Positions 42,037 through 51,145 of a DNA stretch of 56,307 nucleotides are shown piece by piece (positions within the stretch are counted from its first letter, which is position 1; each line of letters opens with the position of its first letter). The notes beneath the pieces are model-generated. The model saw only the letters and a program-made list of their open reading frames with translations. It did not search any database and was not told the origin of the DNA. Origin of the DNA: CAZSPL01 sp964608735 (GTDB lineage: Bacteria > JAJVIF01 > JAPKYR01 > CAZSPL01); the NCBI GenBank assembly GCA_964608735.1, contig CAZSPL010000002.1, forward strand, positions 1 through 56,307, given 5' to 3'. The position numbers and the translations under genes were made by a program.

Positions 42037-42603
42037 TTGCCGGTTGCCACTATGTGTATTGAAGATGACCACGTGCTCGTAAGCCGTTACCAACAAGGTG
42101 AAGCGGCTGTATTCGACGAGCTCTACGCGCGGCATATCGACCGGGTATACCACGTCGCCTACAGGCTCGTGGGAAACGCCGATGCCGCGCAGGATATCTG
42201 CCAGGAAGCGTTCATACGCGTCTACAGGAATCTCGGACGCTTCCGGTTCGAGGCGAAATTCACCACATGGCTTTACACCATCGTGCTGAATCTCGCCAGA
42301 AGCCATCACCGGGGGAAGCGCAACGATCCGGTCGATGAGATCCCGGCGAATCTTCCGGGAAGCGACGGGCGCGATATGATCGACAACATCGCGCTCAAGC
42401 AGAAGAAACTCGCCGTGAAACGCAAGATCAAAGAATTACCGCCGAGGGAACGGGAAGCGCTCGTGCTCAGGCATTACGAGGGACTGAGCTGCAAAGAGGC
42501 CGCCGAAATAATGGCTTGCGCGCCCGAGACGGTACGCACGCTGAGCTTTTTCGCCGTGCGGAAACTCAGGGAAGCCCTGAAAGAGGAGGGCTACGAGGTA
42601 TGA
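42037..42603 (+). CDS. ECF-type RNA polymerase sigma factor
   Basis: About 188 residues. Region 2 has YHVAYRLVGNADAAQDICQEAFIRVYRNLGRFR and FTTWLYTIVLNLARSHHRGKR (residues 38-95); region 4 has LPPREREALVLRHYEGLSCKEAAEIMACAPETVRTL (about 128-165). The start is most likely TTG 42037, eight bases after GAGGAGG; GTG 42028/42031 and ATG 42052 are alternatives. Its TGA overlaps the ATG of the next gene (ATGA), so sigma factor and the anti-sigma/A2M protein are coupled. Regulon is unknown; the operon itself may be a target. It lacks regions 1 and 3, as expected for an extracytoplasmic-function sigma factor. Confidence 0.95.
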   Translation: MPVATMCIEDDHVLVSRYQQGEAAVFDELYARHIDRVYHVAYRLVGNADAAQDICQEAFIRVYRNLGRFRFEAKFTTWLYTIVLNLARSHHRGKRNDPVDEIPANLPGSDGRDMIDNIALKQKKLAVKRKIKELPPREREALVLRHYEGLSCKEAAEIMACAPETVRTLSFFAVRKLREALKEEGYEV

Positions 42604-45600
42604 AGAACGATATGTATATACCAGACCACAACGGAAATCCAGGCGAGTATTGGGAGAATCTGCTTACGGCTTTAACCATGGACGACCTTGGCCCGGAGCA
42701 GAAGCGACTTATAGAGAAACATCTCGAAGGATGCGACATCTGCCGCAAGGCGTTCGGGAATATCAAGGCTTTCCTGACCGAACTTCCCGACCCCGCCGAT
42801 GCGCTCGATGAATCGCGCAAGCGCGAGATGCTCTATAACATCAAGGAGCGGCTTCGCGAAGAGGAAGAGCCGCGCGAATCATCGATAGGATGGTTCTGGA
42901 GCCTGTTCAGGGGGAAGGGGCTTAAATACTCCTACGCCATCGCGGCGGTCATCATGGTTGGATTCGTATTCAACCTGCACGGGAAACTTGCCAACCCGAA
43001 GGCATATGAGCTGCGCGTACTCGGCGGCGATGAACTCGTCGCGGGAGCGCCCGCGGGATTGCGTGTGCTTGTCACCGACAGCGAACGAGGAGAGGCTATC
43101 CCGATAGCGGGAGTCCCGGTGAGTATCGGCATCGCGGATGAACGTCACCCGATAAGGACGCTGTACCGTGGCAAGACCGATAAATCCGGCACGATCGATG
43201 CGTCATTTGAGATCCCGAAAAATACGGTCGGGAATTACCGGCTGTATGTCGATGCCGACCACACGAACACCGGCAGGCCGCTCGATTTCCCGATTACCAC
43301 CACGCGGCCCGCATCGATACTCATCAGCACCGACAAACCTCTCTATCAGCCTGCGCAGGTGGTGCACATGCGCGCGATGATGCGGGATGCATCGAGCGGC
43401 AAGGGNNNNNNNNNNCGCGATGTGACAATCGAGATTGAGAATCCTGACGGCACGAAGATTTTCCGCAAGATACTTCCCACAAGCGAATGGGGCATCGTCT
43501 CGACCGACCTGCATCTGAGCGATCTCGCGGAGACCGGGAAATACCTGATCCGGGCAATATCGGATGAGGATTCGGCCGAGATGGATATCACCGTCGACAA
43601 ATATGTCCTGCCCAAGTTCAAGATAACTGTTGACACCGACCAGCAATATTACCTTCCCGGCGATAAACTCTCCGGCACGGTACATGCGTTGTATCATTTC
43701 GGGAAGCCCGTCTCCAACGGCGATGTGACGATAGTCCTTTCGACGTTCGACGTGGCGGAGAATATTCTTCATACAATCAACACAAAGCTCGACCGGAACG
43801 GGGAATATAAATTCGATTACAAGATTCCCGGCACGATGTTCGGCTCATCATATCTCGAAGGCGGGACCGAGTTGTATATCGACGTGGATGTGCGCGATAC
43901 CGGCGGGCAGAAATTTTCGTCGACGAAGAGCGTGAAGGTCTATCCCGAACGACTCATGCTTCGCGCCGTGCCAGCCGCCGGACGTCTCGTGGGCGGGGTT
44001 GACAACCCGGTGTATATACTCGCGTATCGTCCCGACCATACTCCCGTGGCGCTCACGGATGTTGAGGTAGCACTTAACAAAACGGCATACGGAGCCGCCG
44101 AAATCGTTCCCGGATTGTATAAGGCCGAGATCGATCCAGGTGAGTTGAAGAATGACATCGGTGACGAAGCGGAAATCGAGCTTTATGTAAGCGGCATCGA
44201 CCCTGACGAAGGGCGGTTCGACGATCGCATCGTCAAGGTCAACGCCGAACCGCTCGGGATACTCCTTATGACCGACGCGGTCTTCTACAAGCCCGGCGAT
44301 GAGATTAAATGCATGCTCACCGCGCAGTATTACGTGAAGACGGCGTTCATCGACCTTTACGCCGACGGACGCACAATCCTCACCAAGTCAGTGCAAATCA
44401 AAGACGGTCGCGCCGAGTTCACGCTGTCGCCGCCGTCCGGTGCTGATGGGCAAATCGAGGTCAGGGCGTATGCCATCAAAGGCGGGGCGCCGCCCGAAGC
44501 ATTCGCCGAGGCGCAGCTATGGATGCGCGATGCCCGTGTCATCTATATCGAGAAGCAGGAAGCGGGCGGGGAAATCGTTGCGGCATTCGATTCGGATGAA
44601 TATCTTCCCGGCTCAAACGGGAACCTGAACATCGAGCTCAAGGACGGCTCCGGCAATGCGGTGCAAGGCGCGCTCGGCCTGAAGATGGTCGATGAAGCGC
44701 TCTATACACTCGCCGGGGAGCAGGCTAACCTCGAAAACCTCTACCGCGAACTGGTGAAGGATATCCTCGAGCCGCAGTTTCAAATCAAGGGGGAGGAATT
44801 CCTCCAGCGGTTCAGGGGGCTCATCGAGCCGGTGCGCGCGGCAGATGAAGCGGCGGCGCGTGGATTCGGCGACGTTATCGCGGCGGAAATGCGTCCGGCG
44901 AAGTTTGAATTCGCCGTCGATATGAGCAACAGCGACCTCATTTACGGGCTTGAGAATTATTCCATCCAGAACGCATGGCTCGACGGGATGACCGCGCTGC
45001 TTATTTTATTGACGGCGATATTCATCGTTTACATGGCGGCGAATATTGTACTGTGGGCGCGTCCGGCATATATCACGATGCCGAACGAAGACAGGCCGTT
45101 CCAGAGCATTGTACGTACATCGTTCTGGCCGTTCGTAACGGCGGGGCTTTTCCCGCCGCTGTACCTTGCCAGTTCGCTTGTCATGGCGGGATGGCTGTTC
45201 AGTCCCTCGCTGAGGCGCTCATCGAACCGCGCATTCAGCGCGAAGTTCGGTATACTCAGCCTGTTCCATCTCGTCGCTGGGGTATTCGGAATCGTCCTCT
45301 TCCTCGCGCTGAAGAAGAATGTCGAATTGGGATGGCTGAGTCCGTTACCGTATTACCTTATACCGATGGGCCTTGCCGTAGCGATAACGTTGTTCGTGAA
45401 CAGAGTCGTTTATACGCGCACGTCAAAAGCTGTAACATATGTGATGGTAGGAGTTTCTCTGCTTGTTCTTATTTTAATATTTGTGCCCCCCTTCTTTATA
45501 ATTACCAGAGGTGGAGGGATGAACCCGGCAAAAGCGACGCTTCGTTCTTATAATGAAACCGAAGTTGCGCTCGAAGAAGCCGGAGGAGACTGGGATAAGA

Positions 45601-47864
45601 AAGATGAATCAGCGGGTGGATTCGGCGGCGGCGGGATGATGCTTCGCGAAGCCGCCGGGGATATGGCTCAGCCGATGGCCCCCCCGATGCCCGAGATGGA
45701 AGCCGCCGAAAAAGCAATGCCCGCGTCGACCGCGGCGCCCGGCGCGCCAGCGGAACCGCCGAGGCTTCGCAAACGATTTCCGGAAACCATGCTCTGGATT
45801 CCGGAACTCATCACCGACAAACTCGGCAAGGTCACGCTGCCGGTGGAATTCGCTGACTCGATTACGGACTGGCGGCTCGATAGCGATGCCATCACCGCGC
45901 AGGGCGGATATCTCACCGACCAGATGAATGTCCGCGTATTCCAGCCGCTGTTCGTCGACATGGACCTGCCGGTCGAGCTTCGGCGCGGCGATTATATCGA
46001 GCTTCCGGTCGTCGTATACAATTTCCTCGACACGGATCAGCGAGTACGGGTCGAATTGTTGAAAGACGCGAGTTTCCAACTCACGGGAGAGGATTACGAG
46101 CAATTTCTAAACCTCGGCCCCGGTGAAGTCGCATCGGTGCACTATCCCATCACCGCGACGAAGGTCGGCAAGATGAAGCTCGAAATCGGAGCTTACGGTT
46201 CTACCGCAGCGGACCGTGTGATGAGGGAACTCAATGTCATCCCCGAGGGCATCAAGCAGGAAGATTCGCTCCAGGGGCGGCTTTCGAAGGGCGAGAACAA
46301 TTTCGAATTCTCGATTCCGGAATTCGCGGTGCCGGATAGCGAGGTTGCGATCCTCAAGCTGCATCCGGGGACGATGTCGCAAATCGTCGAAGGGCTGGAG
46401 AATATTTTCCAGGTGCCGTATGGATGCTTCGAGCAGACATCATCCACTACCTACCCGAACATACTCGCGCTGAAATACATGCGCGACACAAAGCAGATAC
46501 GCCCGGAAATCGAAGCGACAGCGCTGACATATATCGAGCAGGGATACCAGCGGCTGTTGTCATTCGAAGTCAAGGGCGGCGGGTTTGACTGGTTCGGAAA
46601 TCCACCCTCGAATATCATTTTGTCGGCATACGGCCTGATGGAATTCAAGGACATGTCCGATGTCAGCTATGTCGATGAGAAGGTGCTCGAACGCACATTC
46701 GACTGGCTGGTTTCGAAGCAGGAAGCGGATGGCGCGTTCTATTCGGAGGGGGGGATTAACGAGGGGATAACATCGTACGGCTCATCGCGCGGCAAGGCGA
46801 CCGCGTTCGTCGCGTGGGCATTCAGGCATGCGGGCTATGCCGACACCGATGCATACCGCAAGGCCATGGATGTCGTCGACAAGCATTACGGCGAGCTGAA
46901 TGATGATTACGTTCGCGCGCTGATTTTGAACGCCGCAGGCAACAACGCTCAGTTTGCCGATGTCGCGAAACGCGCCGCCGATGATCTGAAAAAGAATGCG
47001 ATCATCGACAATGAAGGCCTCATACACTGGGAGACGGATTCCGATACGGCGGTGTATTCATATGGCGATTCGGCATCCGTGGAGACGACAGCCATCGTGG
47101 TGCTGGGATTGATCGAATCAGGCCAGCAGAAGGATCTCATCGGAGGTGCCATCAACTGGCTTATCAGCAAGAAGACCCCCAACGGCACGTGGCCGACCAC
47201 ATCGGGAACCGTCATGTCCCTGAGGGCGATCATCGAAGCCGAAGGCAAAGTCCGCCAGGACGCCACCGGCGAGATAGAAGTTATCCTTAACGGACAGAAG
47301 CTCGACACGGTGGTACTGACCAATGAGAATAACGACCTGATGCACACGGTCGATCTCCGCCCCGCGCTCAAAGTCGGACGCAACAATATCACCATCGCGT
47401 CGACGACACCGGGACTGACATACCAGGTGAGCTACTACTACAACACGCAAGCTCCGGAACGCGAAGGTCTCTTCGGGCAGGAACCGTTCGAAGTGGAAGT
47501 CGCCTACGACCGTACCGAGCTCGAATCGGGCGGTAAGGCGCGGGTTAACGTGAAGGTGCATAACCGGGATAGCCGCGACGCCATGATGGTGCTCGTCGAC
47601 CTCGGGCTCGCGCCGGGATTCGCGCCGGATGGATTCTCCCTCGACGACCTTGTCGACCGCGGCAGGATAATGCGATGGGAACGCAAGGCGAACCAGATTA
47701 CGATCTACCTCGATAAGGTTAGCATGATGTCGACATACGATTTCAGCTTCGACCTGACGGCATCGTTCCCGATAAAAGCGAAGTCCGGCGAGGCGAAAGC
47801 GTATCGCTATTACGAGCCGGACGATGCATCGGTGAAGCCTGGGGTTGAGTTCACGGTGGCCTAA
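42600..47864 (+). CDS. Anti-sigma factor fused to a membrane-embedded alpha-2-macroglobulin
   Basis: A 1754-residue fusion. Residues 25-60 hold a zinc-type anti-sigma motif, His41-x3-Cys45-x2-Cys48 (HLEGCDIC). A helix follows at about 109-126, after basic FRGKGLK. From 135 to about 790 come macroglobulin MG domains (for example ISTDKPLYQPAQ, then DKYVLPKFKI). Five hydrophobic segments occupy about 797-970. A Gly/Met/Pro/Ala-rich bait-like stretch lies at about 1000-1055. Next comes the A2M core (PETMLWIPELITDKLGK, DSITDWRLD), the thioester motif GCFEQ with Cys1276 and Gln1279, the alpha-alpha thioester domain and a receptor-type end (ITIYLDKV, YRYYEPD). The gap at 43406-43415 falls inside one MG domain, so it does not create the fusion. 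A2Ms trap proteases through a reactive thioester; here capture may relieve sigma inhibition, which is inference. Confidence 0.9.
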   Translation: MKNDMYIPDHNGNPGEYWENLLTALTMDDLGPEQKRLIEKHLEGCDICRKAFGNIKAFLTELPDPADALDESRKREMLYNIKERLREEEEPRESSIGWFWSLFRGKGLKYSYAIAAVIMVGFVFNLHGKLANPKAYELRVLGGDELVAGAPAGLRVLVTDSERGEAIPIAGVPVSIGIADERHPIRTLYRGKTDKSGTIDASFEIPKNTVGNYRLYVDADHTNTGRPLDFPITTTRPASILISTDKPLYQPAQVVHMRAMMRDASSGKXXXXRDVTIEIENPDGTKIFRKILPTSEWGIVSTDLHLSDLAETGKYLIRAISDEDSAEMDITVDKYVLPKFKITVDTDQQYYLPGDKLSGTVHALYHFGKPVSNGDVTIVLSTFDVAENILHTINTKLDRNGEYKFDYKIPGTMFGSSYLEGGTELYIDVDVRDTGGQKFSSTKSVKVYPERLMLRAVPAAGRLVGGVDNPVYILAYRPDHTPVALTDVEVALNKTAYGAAEIVPGLYKAEIDPGELKNDIGDEAEIELYVSGIDPDEGRFDDRIVKVNAEPLGILLMTDAVFYKPGDEIKCMLTAQYYVKTAFIDLYADGRTILTKSVQIKDGRAEFTLSPPSGADGQIEVRAYAIKGGAPPEAFAEAQLWMRDARVIYIEKQEAGGEIVAAFDSDEYLPGSNGNLNIELKDGSGNAVQGALGLKMVDEALYTLAGEQANLENLYRELVKDILEPQFQIKGEEFLQRFRGLIEPVRAADEAAARGFGDVIAAEMRPAKFEFAVDMSNSDLIYGLENYSIQNAWLDGMTALLILLTAIFIVYMAANIVLWARPAYITMPNEDRPFQSIVRTSFWPFVTAGLFPPLYLASSLVMAGWLFSPSLRRSSNRAFSAKFGILSLFHLVAGVFGIVLFLALKKNVELGWLSPLPYYLIPMGLAVAITLFVNRVVYTRTSKAVTYVMVGVSLLVLILIFVPPFFIITRGGGMNPAKATLRSYNETEVALEEAGGDWDKKDESAGGFGGGGMMLREAAGDMAQPMAPPMPEMEAAEKAMPASTAAPGAPAEPPRLRKRFPETMLWIPELITDKLGKVTLPVEFADSITDWRLDSDAITAQGGYLTDQMNVRVFQPLFVDMDLPVELRRGDYIELPVVVYNFLDTDQRVRVELLKDASFQLTGEDYEQFLNLGPGEVASVHYPITATKVGKMKLEIGAYGSTAADRVMRELNVIPEGIKQEDSLQGRLSKGENNFEFSIPEFAVPDSEVAILKLHPGTMSQIVEGLENIFQVPYGCFEQTSSTTYPNILALKYMRDTKQIRPEIEATALTYIEQGYQRLLSFEVKGGGFDWFGNPPSNIILSAYGLMEFKDMSDVSYVDEKVLERTFDWLVSKQEADGAFYSEGGINEGITSYGSSRGKATAFVAWAFRHAGYADTDAYRKAMDVVDKHYGELNDDYVRALILNAAGNNAQFADVAKRAADDLKKNAIIDNEGLIHWETDSDTAVYSYGDSASVETTAIVVLGLIESGQQKDLIGGAINWLISKKTPNGTWPTTSGTVMSLRAIIEAEGKVRQDATGEIEVILNGQKLDTVVLTNENNDLMHTVDLRPALKVGRNNITIASTTPGLTYQVSYYYNTQAPEREGLFGQEPFEVEVAYDRTELESGGKARVNVKVHNRDSRDAMMVLVDLGLAPGFAPDGFSLDDLVDRGRIMRWERKANQITIYLDKVSMMSTYDFSFDLTASFPIKAKSGEAKAYRYYEPDDASVKPGVEFTVA
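43406..43415. other. Assembly gap (10 N) in the A2M gene
   Basis: Ten undetermined bases inside an MG domain (residues 269-272 in the current frame). The flanks SSGK and RDVTIEIENPDG fit one continuous domain and the frame is preserved. Real length unknown. Confidence 1.
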
Positions 47865-47883
47865 GTCACAGGTGTTCGAAATC

Positions 47884-47912
47884 AAAAACCGGCGCCAAAG
47901 CGCCGGTTTTTT
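47884..47912. terminator. Bidirectional terminator between convergent genes
   Basis: Twelve-base stem AAAAACCGGCGC (47884-47895) with GCGCCGGTTTTT (47900-47911), CAAA loop, T-rich end on both strands. Serves the A2M gene and the beta-propeller lipoprotein. Confidence 0.9.
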
Positions 47913-47934
47913 ATAGGTACGAGTTGAGTTTCAA

Positions 47935-50826
47935 CTACTGTATGGCATAAACATAGCCCTGGTCATCACCGACATACAACGTGCCGTCCTCGCCTATCGC
48001 CGGTGAATAAACGACCTTCCCAGCGACACGTACCGACCACATCATGACGCCGTTCGCATCGATGCCGAACACATACCGTTTATCCGTGCCGATATATACA
48101 TTCCCCGCGGCATCGGTCACCGGCGCGTCGCTCGCGAATTTGGTGTGGCATTTGTCGGGATACCCGAACGACCATTTATGCACGGGCGCGCCGTCGCCGG
48201 CGACATCGTACGCGCACAACTCCGTGGTTCCCGCGCAATAGAGCACGTCATTTCTGTCGACAACCGGGCTCCAGTCGGTCTTCACTCCGCTTATGACCAT
48301 CTCGTATTCCGCGAGGTCGGGTGAAAATCTGTACAACTGGCCGTACGTGTTGAGGACATAAACCCGTCCACGCGAGTCTATCGACGGGCTCATGGAAACA
48401 GCGCCTGTAATCGCGCTCTCATACATGTGAGGGTCGATATCCGGATTCGAAGCGTCATAGCGGAAACCGTACAGCATCGGGGTGTTATATGCCGAATCGC
48501 CGAAATAGACGATGCCGTTATCACCGACAACGGGTATCGAGTTGATCTTGCCGCCGACAACCGCAAGCGCCTGTGCCCACACATTGTCCCCCGACGGGGT
48601 CGAACCAATGATCGGGCTGGAAGGGCACTTATACGAGATTCCCATGAAACCGTTCTGCTCGACGCTGTCATCGAGCACGATGCCGGGGCTCGGGTCGCCC
48701 GGGACTTCCACTGAGAAGACATCGGCGAATGTGTCCCCCGCGATATACGTATGCTTGATGACCGTCCTCGAGCCGTTGTCAAACGCGAACCAGTAACCCG
48801 GTTCATTGTCGATGGAAACAGCGGTCGGCACGTTAGGTGTAGCTGTCAGGGCGACCAGTCCACCGGTCGCGGCATCGAGCGCGATAACCGCATACTTGTA
48901 TGTTTGGGTGTTGCATCGCGGCAACGGCTTTACCTGCGCCGAGAAAAAGATCCTGTTGTTCTCGTCGATGGTAATCGCCGACTTGACAGTCTTGCCTGAC
49001 ACATTCTGCCCGTTCCATGTTCCAAATTCGCGGCTGGACCATTGCACCTGCGCGCCCGCCCGGGGGCCGATGAAATCGCTCGATGCATTATGCCGCCTGT
49101 CGCCGTAGGGCATTGCGTAGGGCTGACCCGATACGATCAGCTCTTCGAGTACGTCAACGCCGACCGGTATTTCAACAGCTGTCTGTGCAGCTTTGGCCAA
49201 ATTCTCTATAGTCAACATCGCGGCGCCGGATGTATCGTGCGTCATGCCGGATACATCGACAACGAACGTGACAAGGGTCGCGCGCCCGGGGGCAAGATAT
49301 GAAGGCGGCTTTATGAATGAAAGCCACTCGCTTCCCGGAGCGGCGGCAAGGCTGCAATAGAATCCCATGCAGCCTGAGTTCATTATCTTGACGACGCCCT
49401 GCAACTCGCCCGCCGCGGGATCAACATCGGCAAACTCAATCGGATCCGGGTCCCACGACGCGGCATAATCGCTCTCCACCATAAATACGTTTACAGGCAC
49501 CTTATAACCGGCCTTGACATTGCCGCTTGTAACATCGCGAAGCGTGAATACGACTTCCTCCGCATTATTGCCGGTCGACCAGAATGGGTCGGATGTGTCG
49601 GCGACGTTCAGTTTCCTCGATGTCGAATAGCCCACCGCGAGATAACCGGTTTCGAGATCGAACCCGATCCTGCCGGATGCGCATTCGAGAGTCCAGTTAA
49701 CCGCCGTATTACCTCTGTTCGTGAATATAACATCCGCCGTGTTGGACATCCCGCCCATACGGGCGATTATCTTCACGGGATTGGGATACATCTCATGCAC
49801 GAATGATGCCGAGTAGAGCGTATGACTCAGATAATACAATCCGCCGCCGCTGCGCGCCTGGACGCCCGCATAATACCTGTTGGGCACCAGCACGTCGGGG
49901 GGAAGCCCGTAATCGGCATAGGTATGATTGTCGTCCTCGACAACAGGCGATGAAGGCGACAAATCGGCGACGTTTTTATCCCTGAAAACCTGCTCAAGTT
50001 GCTGGACCGATTTATCGTAATCCTTGAAGTAAATGAAATCGAAGCTCACCGCTCCGCTATAACTCGTATCCATCTTCCAGTAATCGGCTAAGTCCTGATT
50101 GCTCGACGATTGCACCGTGCCGCGCTCATAGTTGCTCATAGTCGGCGTCTGGGTGGAGCATGAATTGTTTACAGACTCGGTAACGTCGCTAAGACCGGTC
50201 GCGACGCGGAGTTTGTAGTTCGTGAAATACACCGGGTTGGTTATTTCAATCCAATATGTACCGGGATTTAGCCCGGTGAAATTGAGCGCCTTGGGAATGC
50301 CGATGCCGCTACGTTCGCCCATCGCTACGTGCGTATCCGCTGAAGCATCGTATCTCCATACCCGCACAACCGAGCGACTCTGGCCTCCGGCGAGTTGCAC
50401 GGAAAGGGCGTCGGTATCGGTAAGCTCGACCTTGTAGAAATCCGTCGGATCCTTCGCCGAGCCGGTGGTACCCTCGCGCGCTTTGGGCCAGTTTATCGAG
50501 CCCGATGCGGGGTCGTCCGCGGTGGCATACAGCGGAATCTCAACGGCGGTATCGAATCCGTCGTTCGGCTCGTTGTCGGCATATAGCGCCGCTTCACGGA
50601 ACGACTCCTCGATGTCCGGGACGAAGGAATCATCCTGCAATAAAAGCCCCTCGGTTAGATCATCCCCGCTTAACGTTAAACCATCATCCTGTGTAATCAG
50701 CGGCATGCCCGCGTCGTCCGGAAACAACGGATTAGATGAGCCGTTGCCGGAACATCCGCTGTGTGTCAGGAAGAGAAAGACCAGTATGAATGGACACCCG
50801 AAGAATGCAATCCTTCGAAATATCAT
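47935..50826 (-). CDS. Large secreted beta-propeller lipoprotein
   Basis: A 963-residue exported protein with lipobox-like signal (FILVFLFLTHSGCS, Cys at about 25). Residues about 90-215 form a pre-peptidase C-terminal type domain (EPNDGFDTAVEI, DPTDFYKVELTDTD, LNPGTYWIEITNPV). The middle has Ig/BACON-like strands (TLECASGRIGFDLETGYLAVG, VKIMNSGCMGFYC). The last third is a PQQ-enzyme-like propeller with repeated AxxxxGxVYV blades (IPVVGDNGIVYFGDSAYN, PSIDSRGRVYVLNTYGQLYRF, PAIGEDGTLYVGDDQGYVYAI). It probably sits at the cell surface; ligand unknown. ATG 50826 has GGTGGAG upstream. A GEMM-type riboswitch and terminator lie in its leader, so expression should follow a cyclic dinucleotide. Confidence 0.88.
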   Translation of the reverse strand: MIFRRIAFFGCPFILVFLFLTHSGCSGNGSSNPLFPDDAGMPLITQDDGLTLSGDDLTEGLLLQDDSFVPDIEESFREAALYADNEPNDGFDTAVEIPLYATADDPASGSINWPKAREGTTGSAKDPTDFYKVELTDTDALSVQLAGGQSRSVVRVWRYDASADTHVAMGERSGIGIPKALNFTGLNPGTYWIEITNPVYFTNYKLRVATGLSDVTESVNNSCSTQTPTMSNYERGTVQSSSNQDLADYWKMDTSYSGAVSFDFIYFKDYDKSVQQLEQVFRDKNVADLSPSSPVVEDDNHTYADYGLPPDVLVPNRYYAGVQARSGGGLYYLSHTLYSASFVHEMYPNPVKIIARMGGMSNTADVIFTNRGNTAVNWTLECASGRIGFDLETGYLAVGYSTSRKLNVADTSDPFWSTGNNAEEVVFTLRDVTSGNVKAGYKVPVNVFMVESDYAASWDPDPIEFADVDPAAGELQGVVKIMNSGCMGFYCSLAAAPGSEWLSFIKPPSYLAPGRATLVTFVVDVSGMTHDTSGAAMLTIENLAKAAQTAVEIPVGVDVLEELIVSGQPYAMPYGDRRHNASSDFIGPRAGAQVQWSSREFGTWNGQNVSGKTVKSAITIDENNRIFFSAQVKPLPRCNTQTYKYAVIALDAATGGLVALTATPNVPTAVSIDNEPGYWFAFDNGSRTVIKHTYIAGDTFADVFSVEVPGDPSPGIVLDDSVEQNGFMGISYKCPSSPIIGSTPSGDNVWAQALAVVGGKINSIPVVGDNGIVYFGDSAYNTPMLYGFRYDASNPDIDPHMYESAITGAVSMSPSIDSRGRVYVLNTYGQLYRFSPDLAEYEMVISGVKTDWSPVVDRNDVLYCAGTTELCAYDVAGDGAPVHKWSFGYPDKCHTKFASDAPVTDAAGNVYIGTDKRYVFGIDANGVMMWSVRVAGKVVYSPAIGEDGTLYVGDDQGYVYAIQ

Positions 50827-50862
50827 TGCTCCACCTCAAGTATGTCCGTCTCCCGGTGCGGC

Positions 50863-50901
50863 AAAAAAAACCGCCCGGTCTATTCACATAGCCGAAGGCG
50901 G
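50863..50901 (-). terminator. Riboswitch expression platform terminator
   Basis: Minus strand CCGCC (50901-50897) pairs with GGCGG (50875-50871), with an inner CGG/CCG, followed by eight T. The CCTTCGGC arm (50898-50891) can instead pair with GCCGAAGG (50931-50924) at the 3' end of the aptamer, forming an alternative antiterminator. Confidence 0.75.
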
Positions 50902-50928
50902 ATAAGGGCATCGCTGTCCAGGTCCTTC

Positions 50929-50990
50929 GGCGGGCCGGCTGTCTTTTTAAGACCCGTGCCTTTGCGAACCGGGGTCGCCCCCGGGTTGCC
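50929..50990 (-). ncRNA. GEMM-type (c-di-GMP-I-like) riboswitch aptamer
   Basis: Minus strand order: GGCAACC, P2 stem CCGGGG/CCCCGG capped by the GNRA loop GCGA (50984-50969), the conserved CGCAAAG (50966-50960), CACGGGTCT, a short P3 hairpin (GTCT/AGAC with a TAAAA loop), AGACAGCCGG, and closing GCC pairing with the first GGC (P1). These are the core elements of the GEMM-I family that binds cyclic di-GMP. In the 5' GGCAA the position corresponding to G20 is G, which favours c-di-GMP over cGAMP. It lies in the leader of the 963-residue lipoprotein, downstream of an extended -10 promoter. Confidence 0.8.
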
Positions 50991-51024
50991 TTTTCGGGAC
51001 AATAACTATCCTATGTAACAGTAT

Positions 51025-51053
51025 ATTATACCATAATCGAGGCTTTTGCGCAA
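51025..51053 (-). promoter_or_regulatory. Promoter of the riboswitch-controlled gene
   Basis: Minus strand TTGCGC (51053-51048), 17-base spacer, TGGTATAAT with TATAAT at 51030-51025. Transcription should start about 51018, about 28 bases before the aptamer core. The gene-free interval 50827-51145 is fully explained by this promoter, the riboswitch and its terminator, plus about 90 unexplained bases next to pyrK. Confidence 0.7.
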
Positions 51054-51145
51054 GATGCAAGGCGTTTATAATGCGGTTTATAAGATATTGAAGGCGTTTT
51101 CATCAATATGAATATTCCGTATCGTTTGGGAATAAAACGTTATAA

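Noticed and set aside
42600..43405. Suspicion that the anti-sigma/A2M fusion is an artefact of the N gap
   Set aside because: Macroglobulin sequence is already present upstream of the gap on the same contig as the anti-sigma motif, and the domain continues across the gap in frame.
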